From Paragonimus skrjabini miyazakii (taxonomy: Eukaryota; Platyhelminthes; Trematoda; Plagiorchiida; Troglotrematidae): DNA of 64,000 bases. The stretch spans positions 149,186-213,185 of the forward strand of contig JTDE01000432.1 in assembly GCA_014338405.1 (NCBI GenBank), in the 5' to 3' direction. Both the position numbers and the translations under genes were made by a program. How positions within the stretch are numbered: the first letter of the stretch is position 1; every line of letters starts with the position of its first letter. A model generated the notes under the pieces. It was not told the origin of the DNA, ran no database searches, and was given only the letters and a program-made list of their open reading frames with translations. Below, piece by piece: positions 1 through 10,682 of the stretch.

Positions 1-590
1 CCGTTCGTACGAGTTTTGCTGCATTATCCTCATATTTTGAAGTATCATTAGTAATCGGATTGTAAGCATAATATCACTTTTTAAAAGAATTTAGATACAA
101 ATAAAAAATTTAGACATACTTACAATTGAATTTTTTAAAGAAATATGTTTACTGCATTTCTATGTGATATGTTTCGAAAAAATATATCAACAAGTATTAC
201 ATACAAAGCTATTTATTAGATCTACAGCCAGTCATCAAAGCATGGATTTGATGCCCTGCGATTTTCGACTACTGACTATGCTGTTTAAGTATAGATCAGT
301 CAGTCACATATATATATATATATATATATATTAATATCTTCTCATGAATTTTGATAGCTCGGAACTTTTCTGTGAATGTCAATTCCCTGTTCGTCGTACC
401 ATGCGTTTATTGAATGAATGGAGTAATTTCGGAATCGGTAGCCCGATGGTCAATGCATGAGGCAGGTTCGACGGATGAAGGCTTCAGGGTCTATTCTACA
501 ACACACCACCGACTTCCTGGATGATGTTTAATATTGACTGGACAATCCGACAGATCTAGCACGGAATACGGCTGTGTAGCTTATATTCCT
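1..590. other. Unassigned AT-rich DNA
   Basis: Apart from the TA microsatellite, no open frame, splice-bounded exon or recognised repeat was found. A stretch near 440-480 looks superficially like a tRNA A box followed by a B box, but the two are too close together for a tRNA. Confidence 0.5.
308..332. repeat. TA dinucleotide microsatellite
   Basis: Uninterrupted alternating AT/TA run of about 25 bases. No coding or element context on either side. Confidence 0.95.
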
Positions 591-596
591 TTTAAC

Positions 597-1005
597 TGTA
601 GTACCTTTCAGATGAGACCCAATTATGAAAAATCGGGAGTTCGGCCGGATTCGAACCAGCCACAGAAACAATATGCCAAATAACAGCAAGCTAAATTACG
701 AAATCACGCCAAGAGCTCGAAAATTTCTCTCATACGGAATCCATCAAATGATCCAGGGGATCAACCGCCCGGCAGGATTTCTTGAAGAGTTCACGCTGGA
801 ATCCACCAACGCCACTGTTGACCATAACAGTTGGAAGGGTTGGTTAAGTGAGTCTAAATGTGAAATTTCTGAGCTGTTGGCGTGACTTCGTAGCTCACCT
901 GGTGAGGCGCTTACTGCGTTTGGGGAAGCTTGTTCGAATCCAGCGGAAGCCCCAATTTTTCACAATTGCGTCTCATTTAAACTCATCGAACTTGCCAAAC
1001 TACTC
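597..1005. mobile_element. Family B foldback element with tRNA-like inverted arms, copy B1
   Basis: Two arms of about 100 bp (roughly 597-735 and 855-1005) are imperfect reverse complements of each other. Reading inward from either end, each has a GATGAGAC-like end, a run like AATTGTGAAAAAT, and then a tRNA B-box core (GGATTCGAACC on the left, GTTCGAATCC on the right, near 932-941). The right arm also has an A-box-like TAGCTCACCTGG at 891. The arms continue inward to a shared TCACGCCA and AAATTTC. The centre (about 735-855) is not obviously repeated. The element is non-coding; the short open frames that cross it are artefacts. It is seen as a fold-back repeat, and derivation from a tRNA-related SINE is inference. 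Other copies are at 11500, 17988 and 42525. Confidence 0.75.
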
Positions 1006-1321
1006 TGGTATCTTTGTTGCAACACCTTGATTTGCCTACTTCAGTATACTTTCAGGGTAAATGTATATGCCGGGTGAGCTCAATCATGCGCAACATTAAA
1101 ATTTATCTTAATCTTGTTAGCCGATTGAGTAACAGAACAAAATATGACTAGAATGTTCGGTTTCCGCTGACCAACAAAAATTACAGTGTGCATAATTGTA
1201 AATAAAAGATTAACTTTTGAAGATTCCTTGCCGTTTTACATGAAAACTGTAAAAAGATGGACTAGATTGTATTTACTTATCTAGTAAACTTCAGTCTGAA
1301 CAATACTCATATTTGGTTGCA
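1006..1321. other. Unassigned intergenic or intronic DNA
   Basis: No coding potential or repeat similarity was recognised between the family B element and the degenerate family A copy that follows. Confidence 0.4.
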
Positions 1322-1565
1322 GGTTTCGCATTGAGATAGATTTTCAACTCGACCTCCTTCGAGCAGAAACACTGATCTCAAGTTAAGTTCTTGCTATGGC
1401 TTATCAGTATTGTCTATCATCGTCACGATCAAGATTTACATTTCGGCCGTGCTTCATAAAGCAACCATATTGACCTTATACGACGGAATTGCTGGGTGAA
1501 AACGCTCAATTGCTTTTGCTGGTGAACGTTGATCAAGCTGCGCGATCCTTGTGATTTGACACATT
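1322..1565 (-). mobile_element. Family A tRNA-derived ribozyme SINE, degenerate copy
   Basis: Aligns in reverse orientation with the family A consensus seen at 10683-10957, through the 3' tail, the decayed hammerhead (about 1368-1412), the tRNA-like block (CGGCC...GCTTCAT..AAGCAACC) and the head region. Many substitutions show it is old. The ribozyme core is lost. It lies about 140 bp from a plus-strand copy, giving an opposed pair. Confidence 0.6.
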
Positions 1566-1704
1566 GGCTGCCTGTTAGCTCCAATCGCTAACCCCGAGAC
1601 ATGGACTTGTGGAACTGCGAAATCTCTGAGTTCACTAGTTACTAGGTGTTATTTTAGATTAATGCTGAACAGTCAGAAGTCTGATTAATTTCAAGTAACC
1701 ATTC

Positions 1705-1998
1705 CTTTTATCGAGGCTATCGGGCAACCCGACCGTTGCTCATAAGCGAAAGTGGTTAAGCATGCACATATAATAATTTGGTTGTACCCATTATGAGGTC
1801 AATGGTGTATTGATCAACTCGGCTGTATCACGGAAGCTAGGCCGAAGTTCTGGTCCTGATCATTGTACACTGCTGATGGGCTCTAAAAAGAGCTAAACTC
1901 GAGCTAAACTCGAAAGAGGTTGGCTAGTTAGTTTATCTGAATGCGAAATGTGCAATCAACTAGGGGTGATGTTCAACTTGAAGTTAACCAAATTCCTC
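1705..1998 (+). mobile_element. Family A tRNA-derived ribozyme SINE
   Basis: Contains the family head (ATCGGGCAACC, then CATAAGCGAAAGTGGTT), a tRNA-like block at about 1795-1860, a hammerhead-like segment at about 1870-1910 and the family tail GTGATGTTCAACTTGAA at its 3' end. In the ribozyme segment the catalytic GAAA is changed to TAAA and an 11-base duplication interrupts helix III, so cleavage is not expected. Polarity is set by the tail. Confidence 0.75.
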
Positions 1999-2659
1999 AT
2001 TACACACCAGCATTTCACAAAGTGGTTTCGGTAAAAACTTTATTTCCGCTATTTCTGCCAGGCAATTTCATTCAAATTTGTAACAGTTTATGAGTCATTA
2101 GGTCTCAAACAAAATCTGATACTGTGCAATGGTGGCATGGATTTCATGATGTATGTCTACATTATGTTGTTCAACAAACACACACTACGGACGATCCCAT
2201 TACCAAACAGATAGGGAAGGCCAGCGCATTGGGACGAAAGCGCACACACATCCATTGATTTCTATTGGAAATATCATCTATTGGAAACAGTGAAGCACAT
2301 TTTCCGGTAATTAGGTGCGCACCATGCATCTAATAGACGGATCAGTCGGGTCGTAAATCTCAGAGGACGATTCACATTTTCTTCTGGAATAATTAGTACA
2401 CAACTGTCATGTGACGGTTTGGTTAAGTTTTGAATTTTTCCCAGGGCGTTTAGTATTAAACTGAGTAATCAATTGGCCACTTATATTACGGTTTGTCTTG
2501 CGATTTTTAGTTCGGTTTCGCTCATCTGAGTTTTTTTAAAATCACATGGCATTTACTATCACACAAGATCATAAAGAGTACGCAGATGTTAGAGGGACAG
2601 TAGTATGAAAACATTTCATCAAATTTCTAATCTTGGGTCACCGTAATAGATACCAAAAG
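1999..2659. other. Unassigned DNA upstream of a PLE
   Basis: No convincing open frame or repeat. The PLE that follows may extend into the 3' end of this stretch, but its N-terminal domain could not be traced here. Confidence 0.4.
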
Positions 2660-4310
2660 GGGACGATGTTCCTAGATAAAATGGCATTGCTTGAGGTAGT
2701 TAACAGCACGCCCCACTAAAATCAGATAAATCTTCCGGCGTCGTAGTTATGGATAAAACAGAGTACACTCGGAAAATGTTGTCCGTACTGAAGGATCAGA
2801 ACGAATACTAACGTATCAACGAATGTGAAAAGATGACTGATATGGAGTGTCCAACAATTCGACACATTGCTTTATTGTTTTTACGTCGAATACTTGGTGA
2901 CAGCATATTTCAATCTCTAAAATCCCCCAGTTCATTCACACCGAGATTGTACGGATTATCTGAAGCACACAAATCTAAGAGTACTATTCGGACCGATTCT
3001 ATCAATATGTAATGCCTTACAAAATAAAATGAATCGGTGGTTGGTATATGTTCTGACACTATTAAAACGAAAATTTGATATACATGCTGTCGAGAAACTA
3101 GTTCGGTCTGTTTGAACATTTAAGAGGTCAGTCTAGCGGACAAACTCATGTTCAACAGACGCACAATCACCGTTTGTCAGTTTTACATTGCACGAAGCGA
3201 ATGAATTTCTATGAGCCCTGGTTGGCACTGAATGCTTTGGTATACAAATTTGTACAGATCCACCGAAAGTGTCTCTGGTATTATGACCAAAAATGTCAGT
3301 TGTAATTCTCAAAGCAAATCTTATCTAAAAATGTCGCCATCGAGCACCCGTTGAGATCAGTATTTGGTGTTCTATTCACGTTGATGATAGGAAGTTGAGT
3401 TAGTAATGCGATTTCAGTATTGCTGCCATACAAACGTTATGTAAATGATAACATTGAGGTAACGCAATCTCCACAAACGAGTGATGAGATTGTAAAACAG
3501 TTGAACACCTCTCATGCTTGTTTGACAATTAACTCTGAGCCATGTAAGAGTGAGTTCTTGCCGTCTGTATACATCCTAATCAGTTGCAAAAATGAAGGAT
3601 CAATACAAACCTCTGTATATCGGAATCCAAGCTGGACGGACCAGTAAACCTATCTCACAAGCCACGTATATCAATAACCAATACTGGTTAATAAATCGGC
3701 TACGTGCGATAGACATATTCATACACTAAAATGATTTGCTAACGAAATTCGATAACCAAGTTACAAGATAGTGAATATTCATTGAGATTTGTCGGTTGAC
3801 ACCATTCAAAGATGACAAATCTTTAATTCACACTACAAAATATCTTCTCCCGTCGGTTGAGCAGGTGTACGACGAAGCTAAAATCGTTGTCGTCGACCGA
3901 ACCGCAGGTTACCGTCACCTCCAATAAAAAGAGAGAGAAAACCCATTGGCGCCAACCCAAGCTGTATTTATCAATTTGTGTCTAACTACGGCCAATGTTG
4001 CATCAGCACAACCGATAGGTGCTCAAACTCTAGGATGACGGGACATTTGTCAGAACGGTTCTCAGAATGTGACTGTACAGTCTAACTCCTTCCTACCGGG
4101 ATCATGCAAACTTCTGGTGTTGTCTAGCACCGGATATTTAATGGTTGCGTGTGGTTGAATTAATCTCGAATCGACCTTCAATGTTGTGAAGCATCAGAAT
4201 AATCCGCGTTTGCTACGTTTCGCTGAGACTGTGTCGATTAGCCGTCCCAAGCCAGCCTTGTGTATACGACGAAAGTTATACGTAAGCATTGAGCTCTCAT
4301 GGACCCACAA
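2660..4310 (+). pseudogene. Penelope-like retroelement pseudogene (RT plus GIY-YIG endonuclease)
   Basis: Conceptual translation with several frameshifts and stops recovers the PLE order of motifs. First comes an N-terminal RT block (SDKSSGVVVMDKTEY, about 2722-2770), then RLYGLSEAHK (about 2942-2970), where the usual form is RLYGLPKIHK. Next are VAIEHPL (about 3333), in place of VAMGSPLGP, and the catalytic motif YVND (about 3440), in place of YVDD. GSIQTSVYRNPSWTDQ follows (about 3598-3645), and then a GIY-YIG domain starting CIYQF (3963) with CIS replacing YIG. The C-terminus is LLRFAET.SISRPKPALC (about 4207-4260). Known role of the family: RT plus GIY-YIG nuclease for target-primed retrotransposition. 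This copy is dead: loss of the first catalytic aspartate, a broken YIG and multiple stops. Its 3' 430 bp is nearly identical to 15135-15563. Confidence 0.85.
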
Positions 4311-4854
4311 GTTTGGCAGTGTCTCCCATCTCGTTTGCTGTTGGTCACTCATCATCCCATCTTGGAAATTTAGTACACATATATATGTATTCCTGGTTAC
4401 CGTTGTTTCGAGCTATATAGAAAATACGAAAAGCTACTGTATAACAGTGTCAATTTTCTTACTGCCGTCTTTAAACATTACTTTGCTAATATACCCTCAT
4501 CCTTTCACGTTTTTACAATTCACTCTTGAAATTACAAAACGGGCGAATTCTCATACACCTAGAAAACTGTAAGTGTTGACACTGTTACTATTCCCATCAA
4601 GTTGATGATAGTAGATAAGATATTACATACAGTGATGATTAATAAATGTTACATTTGCATCAATAGGTTATCAGTTGTATCCAATGAATTTCAGTCGGTT
4701 CAAACACCATACATCTAAATATCAACTCAACAGTAATCAAACTCTACATGTTGAACAGATTAAAAAATTTCGGATGAACAGTCAGCTACTATAACTATAA
4801 ACGATAAAGCCAAAATTATTCACTAAATTTGTTTTTCAAGGACCGAATCGACAA

Positions 4855-5165
4855 AGGGTCACATACAATCATCACACTAAGCCATTTGTACGATATCTGC
4901 ACCAAATTTAGTACGAATGAATTGAAACAGTTTGGGTATCGCGTTTAACATGTAATTGATAAGTTGGATTTCGATTACAACACTCCTAAGGAAGGCTATT
5001 TGAGGTGGTTGAAACGTAAAGTATTACAGTTTGCTCATAACGTTCTTAATCAATTTATCAGCACTAAAACATTCAGTCAAAAGGATTATACTTTGCATTA
5101 TCAACGATAACAAATTGGTCAAACCAAATAACGACATGGCTGACAAAATTATCTCGTAAACTTTA
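4855..5165 (+). pseudogene. Penelope-like element N-terminal fragment
   Basis: Translates as TNELKQFGYRV (with a stop soon after), then FDYNTPKEGYLRWLKRKV, FAHNVLNQFISTKTFSQKD and, after a frameshift, INDNKLVKPN. The order matches the region just upstream of the RT in the PLE family of this window, by comparison with 25497-25750 and 2716-2770. The homologous segment appears in the opposite orientation at 25740-25960. No RT catalytic core follows, so it is a truncated scrap. Assignment to the PLE N-terminal domain is inference from motif order. Confidence 0.6.
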
Positions 5166-5628
5166 ATGAAAACTGATAGTTAAAATCAGAAGTCCCCGCT
5201 GTAGCAAGTTATGTTTCCATGTAAAGTGTGTGTATGACATACATCAAACAGGGAACCATTTACACAAAAGTATGACAATACTTCTGAATAATTGCCTTGT
5301 GATTATGCTAAACATCATGGGATTTAAAAGGGGTTCATAGATTAGATGAACTTGAGAACAGTTTTGCATAGCTGAATCTGAGTTGGACGGTTTACAATTA
5401 AACTATGGTTGACGGGGATACAGTGGACGGTGTTGGATTGTTCCAGTTTTGACACACAGGTACTATAAAGTGATGTTCTGTGCAGATCAAAGCTACATTT
5501 CATTAGATTATGAGTGTTCTTCACTATCACCACCCTAAAAGATGGTTAACAATGTAGATGCATTTTTGGCCTTTATGCAACATGTTTTGCTATAGAGAAC
5601 CATTGGTTGCCAGTCTTAATGAGCTTAC
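5166..5628. other. Unassigned DNA
   Basis: A 63-codon minus-strand frame (5342-5533) has no splice context or recognisable motif. Nothing else is supported. Confidence 0.4.
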
Positions 5629-5834
5629 CAGCCAATCTCTGAGATATCTGACAACAACCAGACGATTTTACACATAGGATTTGTGTAAACTTTATGGATT
5701 AGAAGAAGATTCGATTGCTCATGTTCACCTGAATTTGTGTTCAACGGTTTCGAAAGAAAAGGCAAGTCGGGGAACTGTGTCATTTTCAGGGAGTCAGCAG
5801 TAAAAACTGAGATCCTTGTCAACGGGCAGCAAAC
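5629..5834 (-). CDS. Putative internal exon, unknown protein (minus-strand exon cluster)
   Basis: Open frame bounded by a strong donor on the minus strand (GGCTG|GTAAGC at 5629) and an acceptor-like TTCACGATTTAG just above 5834. It encodes about 68 residues including FPDLPFLSKPLNTNSGEH and KVYTNPMCKIVWLLS. No domain was recognised. Its starting phase fits the phase left by the exon candidate at 6476-6680, a one-in-three coincidence and so only weak support. It could be chance in non-coding DNA. Confidence 0.35.
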
Positions 5835-6475
5835 CTAAATCGTGAACCATAGGGCGTTTGCAGATTACGGGAAGGTGAGGATGTTTGTGTACATTTAAAA
5901 GTGTTTGGCAGTTTGGAAAGTACAAAGGGGATAATTGTTTCAGACTCAGATGGTCTGCAACTTAAAGATTACGAAATAAAAAACCAGAGAACAACTACTT
6001 TCCGTTAAGTTGAAAACAGTCGTGATACAGCCGGCTGACAGCAACAATAAGAGATAGAGAATATTTTCACTGTATCACACAGATTTTTAACAATCAAGAT
6101 AGTTTAATAATTGGTAAAGAGACTTGAATGTGCGCATAAAATCTGCATTTGAGTCCAACTGCCGATGGCACAGTTGTGGTACACTGTTAGGTCGTTTCAA
6201 GTTGAACATGCCCGGACGTTGACAAAGAGTGTCCTGTGCAAGTTAAACTACTCGGTTGATATGATAGCTGTGTTGAACTACACTGAGGTGATTACTTTCA
6301 TCAGATAAATATTATTCCTGTGGGATATTGGGACTGGTAGAGTGTTTTATAGGTCACAATTAATTACCCTCTGATATGCCAGTAGAGCAGTAAGAACAAC
6401 CGTAATTTGCACAACTTAGCGTGATAACTCACTTTATAGCTATACACTGTACCCTGTTGATAAAAAGTGTTATAC

Positions 6476-6680
6476 CCCACGAAATATAAACCATAAGCTT
6501 GGGAACTTAGTTCCGAATGGAATGACTGGAAATACTAGTGAAACAGTCTGGATGAAACCGTCCAAACAGTCTAGTGAGTTGACTTTCTTGACCACTGACG
6601 CACTGTTAGGAGACAAGCTGAGGTTACCTGGGATATTCGTGTTCAAGCCATGCATGCGAGTGTTGTTATCCAAGTTTTCG
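6476..6680 (-). CDS. Putative internal exon, unknown protein
   Basis: Open frame of about 68 codons ending at a donor-like GGG|GTATAA on the minus strand and starting after ...TTTCCGGGAAG. Encoded peptide includes NIPGNLSLSPNSASVV and a hydrophobic stretch FIQTVSLVFPVIPF that could be a membrane or buried segment. The phase is compatible with the candidates at 7325-7477 (upstream) and 5629-5834 (downstream). No family was recognised. Confidence 0.35.
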
Positions 6681-7324
6681 CTTCCCGGAAATTAATCTGC
6701 TCATCCTGAATGACAGAGGTACATCATTTTGTACTTGGTTGTGTCAGCTGGAAGTCGATTTCCTGTATTTCAGCTGTGTAATTTGTTTAAATCATTCTAT
6801 GACTTCTTACTTTCGGTCACAATGTCGACTGTTTTGTGGTCTTCACATGTTATGTATATACCGTGTCCACAATGCGTTAAATTTTAGTGTCATCAACATA
6901 TAATAACAGCAGAAAATTGAAAAGATTCGGGGCTTCAAGCACAACCATAATAAAGAACAGAAGTTTCAGTATGACCCTAAGGCAAAGTGATAAACAGACA
7001 ATGCCAATCCGGAAAAACCCTGTTCATTTTTGTTTTAAAGCGGCTGTCTTGACTGTAGTCAGTGGGTCACAAAAGTGGAGGATTTTATATACCAAGATTA
7101 CAAAGCTTCACGCAGAACCTCCAAGAGGCTACTCGGTCGAACACTATAGGAAAACTTGGATGAAGCTCATCAATTTGTACGTCTTCATCAGCCGCACTTG
7201 TCCGATTTCCCCGGCAATAAGCAATACACGAGAATGCTTGTCAGAGTCCATGTTGACACCGAGCCAACACTGTAAGTCCAATGAAATACTTACATAACTG
7301 ACCAACAGTCAAACTCTCACTTAC

Positions 7325-7477
7325 CTGTGAAGAAAACAACAATGCAGGTGGCCTGTAATTAGCGCGCTAGCTGCGATCACTGCCTTTGAAGATGGTTCAC
7401 ATTGTGTACACCCTCCAACCCTCGAGAAGCTTACCCTCGAGGAACGGTCGGATAGAAATTTCACAGAGTGGCACTGA
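7325..7477 (-). CDS. Putative internal exon, unknown protein
   Basis: Ends at a near-consensus donor (TTCACAG|GTAAGTGAG), one of the best in the window. The frame is open for 57 codons upstream of it and encodes a cysteine-containing peptide (GGCTQCEPSSKAV, then HLHCCFLH). The acceptor (GCAAG) lacks a clear pyrimidine tract. The internal duplication of CTCGAGGGT near 7424-7445 is odd. No domain recognised. Confidence 0.35.
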
Positions 7478-7686
7478 CTTGCATTTGATCATGTTCACAT
7501 AGACGTTTCATCCTGCCCGTTACCATAAAAAAATTGAACTCAATTCTAGCTCTCGCTCTTCCTTAGGAGTGGTCAGTACTTGAACTTTAGACCATCATTA
7601 ATTGGGGTAACAGTACTGGCCATTCCGTCTCCGAATCGCCACACCTAAACAATCATTTATGAGTACCATTTAGGTTTCCCAACCAC

Positions 7687-7831
7687 CTTCAGTGAAGACA
7701 CAACTACCGTTTGCCAACTTCCGTCGGTATTTAAATTTCCAGCAGGCACTTTCGATATCAAGCTGAACAAATCCAATTGCATAGAATGGCTGATGACACA
7801 GAGTACATTGCTTGCCAATTTCCCGCCAACA
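7687..7831 (-). CDS. Putative internal exon, cysteine-containing, unknown protein
   Basis: Open frame, extending upstream to 75 codons, encoding CWREIGKQCTLCHQPFYA, then a lysine/arginine-rich KFKYRRKLANGSCVF. It ends at a donor TGAAG|GTGGTT. The CxxC pair and other cysteines suggest a folded or metal-binding segment, but no family is assigned. Its phase is compatible with the candidate at 9044-9195 as the preceding exon. Confidence 0.35.
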
Positions 7832-9043
7832 CTTAAGTGGTTTGGTCAAAACGATCACTTGGGTGTGAGTGTTGAATACCGCTCAGTGTAGTCAAAAATT
7901 CCATGGGTTCCGAAATTGGTTTTCATTCCTTGACCAGAAGACCGACAAGACGGCGAGCGACCGGCACTCCCGGTGAGGATGAGCTTGAGTTTACATAGAC
8001 ATTACATTCAACTTCTGATATGTTCAGAACGATATCGATCTATCTGACAATAAATCGTCCGCCGTTTAGTGAAAATCACCTCGTCATACTACTCCAGAGG
8101 CCTTATGTTACTATCGGATGTCTTAAAAATATCATCTGGAACGCCAAAACCTACCATTTCCCCCCAAGGGTCCGTCAGTAACCTGAAATTATAGTTCTTC
8201 CTTAGATGGTTCACACAACTGCCAGAACAGATTTTTAGAACATCGATGATTGTGTGGCTACCTAATAAATATCACGGTCGACATTAGTAATTTTCGACGT
8301 AAATTCCTGAGTAGTCACAATCAGTGCTATGCTTTTCCGCTACACCTAATATATATTGTCTTAGAGTATGCTTTAAAAAGTTGTATGGGGCTATATAGTT
8401 AATACGACTGCAAATTGCAAACTGACGCTTGACACCTAAAGACATACATTCAACCCTGTTTATTTGTTTTCTGCTTCCGGATACTGTACTGATTGAGTCA
8501 GTCAATCTGGAAAATACACACTAAAAATTTACGTTTGCCCAAAATAACTATATCTGTAGTTACGTGCGAATACATGTACTCAACGGGATACTCATCACAT
8601 GCAAAACAACTGTACAGAATCTTAGTCGATAACATCATACGGAACCTTACAGTGTTATAGGCCTCTCGTTTGATATATTTACATATAGATGACATTCTCA
8701 ATGATTGATGACCTTCAAATCATAGCATGGTATAAGCGGATCTTCTACACAATCGATTTGTTGGTACCGATCTAGGGAGTTTTGCAAAGTGCACAAAAGC
8801 CATTATTATTGATCGAGCTTGTCCGTCACTTCGTACACACTAACAATGTGGTTGAGATCACTCTGGTACTGAGTACATACACACATGATGTTTGAGGTTT
8901 CATGTGGATTTGTATTAAAGACGTTTGTGTTTGACCTGAAGATTATGGCTGGTTTGATTGTTTTGTGATCTATGAGGATGCATGAAATAAATTTGTCGGT
9001 TTGGTGACCGCTACAGTTAGCTCCATATAAACTGTTGGGCTAC
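7832..9043. other. Unassigned DNA with weak minus-strand frames
   Basis: Minus-strand open frames at 8284-8505 and 8498-8701 look somewhat protein-like. The second ends at a donor-like AAAC|GTAAAT, but neither has a convincing acceptor. They could be further exons of the cluster or chance. Confidence 0.3.
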
Positions 9044-9195
9044 CTTGTAAAAACAGGTATGCTTAAGGATCATGGTATACCAAAAAACAAGGAATTCTTT
9101 ATCGCCAGTTCTTCTTTTCCGATAGTCTTTTAGTTTGTAATCATCAGATTCTAACCAGAGGCCATCTCTTTCTACCCCATTCATTTCGCATTGAA
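9044..9195 (-). CDS. Putative internal exon with strong splice sites, unknown protein
   Basis: The clearest exon candidate in the first 20 kb. On the minus strand a good acceptor (TTTCATGGCCGCTTTCAG) is followed by a fully open 152-bp segment and a good donor (TACAAG|GTAGCC). It encodes about 50 residues: QCEMNGVERDGLWLESDD, then KDYRKRRTGDKEF, then FWYTMILKHTCFYK. The composition is mixed and protein-like. It starts with two bases completing a codon and ends in phase 0. No domain was recognised. Confidence 0.45.
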
Positions 9196-9620
9196 CTGAA
9201 AGCGGCCATGAAAGTAGATAGCACGGAAGCAGAGGACACACACAGACCATGCTCCTTTTCTGTCACGGATAGTTTGATAGAAGGAGGAATACCAGATGCA
9301 ATGCTTCCATACATTCTAATGGGATGTATAAACTCATGTGTCTGTGTGGTTCTCTATACAGATGACAACAGTACCTATAAAAGACCAAATCCGGTGATAG
9401 TAACCCGTTAGACAGTCACAACTAACGCTGACCATAGATTACTCAACGACCATACTCGATTAAATCTAATGACTTTGGACTGAACCCGCTAAAAATGCTC
9501 AACTAGGTCGGTTAAACTTATAAAAAGGAAACGTTTAACCAGAAGCCGAAGCAAAACCATGTTGGTTTGCATTGATGTTTGATCATAGTTCGTGTTTATG
9601 AACAGTAACCACCCATACTG
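9196..9620. other. Unassigned DNA
   Basis: A plus-strand frame 9208-9411 is open for 67 codons but has no splice or promoter support. Confidence 0.35.
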
Positions 9621-9625
9621 TGATG

Positions 9626-9725
9626 ATTGATTATTCCAACATTTAGTGGAATACCTCAACGCGGTTGTAGAGGCAGTTCAGAATTCCATTGTAGCTCTGT
9701 GTATCCGGAGACAGTTGGAGACAAG
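9626..9725 (+). repeat. Family C satellite-like repeat, dispersed partial copy
   Basis: Shares GATTATTCCAACA, GGAATA.CTCAAC.CGG and TGTAGAG in the same order and spacing as 12718-12790. Serine/cysteine-rich translations across it are by-products. Confidence 0.6.
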
Positions 9726-10682
9726 CACTATCCCAAGAACAACAAACAGGCGTTTGAAAGGACAACAGAAACACACCGCTGAAATAAACACAGATAGACT
9801 GTGAAGCACAACACACAAAACGGGCACTCTCACAGGATCTAGGACATACTGAAAGCAAGAGCTCGCGTGTCTGCAGGCCGCGTTAAACTTATTTCACTCG
9901 GATAGCGTAGGGACACACTGAGCCAGGTTTCTGCCTTCTGGACGAATATTACAAACGTTTACTACCCATGGCTAATCGGCATGACTTGTACCTCAGGAAC
10001 GGGACAAGGCAAAAATCAACCGACACAACCTTTCTAGTCTCGTTGTGTAAAACAGCTTCAACAGGACTTAGACGAAAACTAGAATGGAATTGTAAACACG
10101 TATTCACGTTGTTACGGGTAAGATCCTTCCGCCGTAGACTATTTATTAAAACATGTGATTAGTAGCAGCCGCTGATTTTTGATTAGAAACGTTTAAACTT
10201 ACACAGAATGCAAATTGGACTTGAGCTGGCAATATTTATTTCAAATTGCTCTTTTTACAAAGACTAACGTTTATCCAATGTATGCATATCATAACTTATA
10301 GTACAAGCGATTGCACCTAACATAACAAAAAGGTCACTAAGTCAAAAAAAAGGGTGTAGCAATATTGCAAACGTTTGTTGTTTTTGCACATGCTGTATTC
10401 TCTATCACTTGCTTCTCAAAACGACTTTGTTGATTTCCATTATTGTCATTTTGGATTCTAGTAACAGAATGGTAAATAATTTGAGCAAGTGAACAAAATG
10501 GTTTGTTGTTACCACCTATTCGTCGAACGACAGTCTGTTTAGTTGCTTGCACGTGTTATTAAGCTTGTCAAGTTCGAGAGTAGTTTGATCGTCTACTGGC
10601 ACACACAACGATAGTTTTATACCATTACGAATGTCATTTAAACTTCGAATAAACTGGCTGATCATGTTTGAGACAGATTGAT
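9726..10682. other. Unassigned DNA
   Basis: Frames at 9968-10162 (+) and 10337-10552 (-) are open but lack recognisable motifs. A donor-like GCATTCTGT|GTAAGT on the minus strand near 10206 has only about 16 open codons before it. No repeat was recognised. Confidence 0.35.

Noticed and set aside
440..490. tRNA-like string (TAGCCCGATGGTCAATGC, then GGTTCGACGG)
   Set aside because: The putative A and B boxes are only about 10 bases apart and no cloverleaf can be drawn.
6887..7297. Longest plus-strand frame in the window (136 codons)
   Set aside because: Serine/threonine-rich, no splice sites or motif, overlaps the intergenic part of the minus-strand exon cluster; within chance expectation for this length of sequence.
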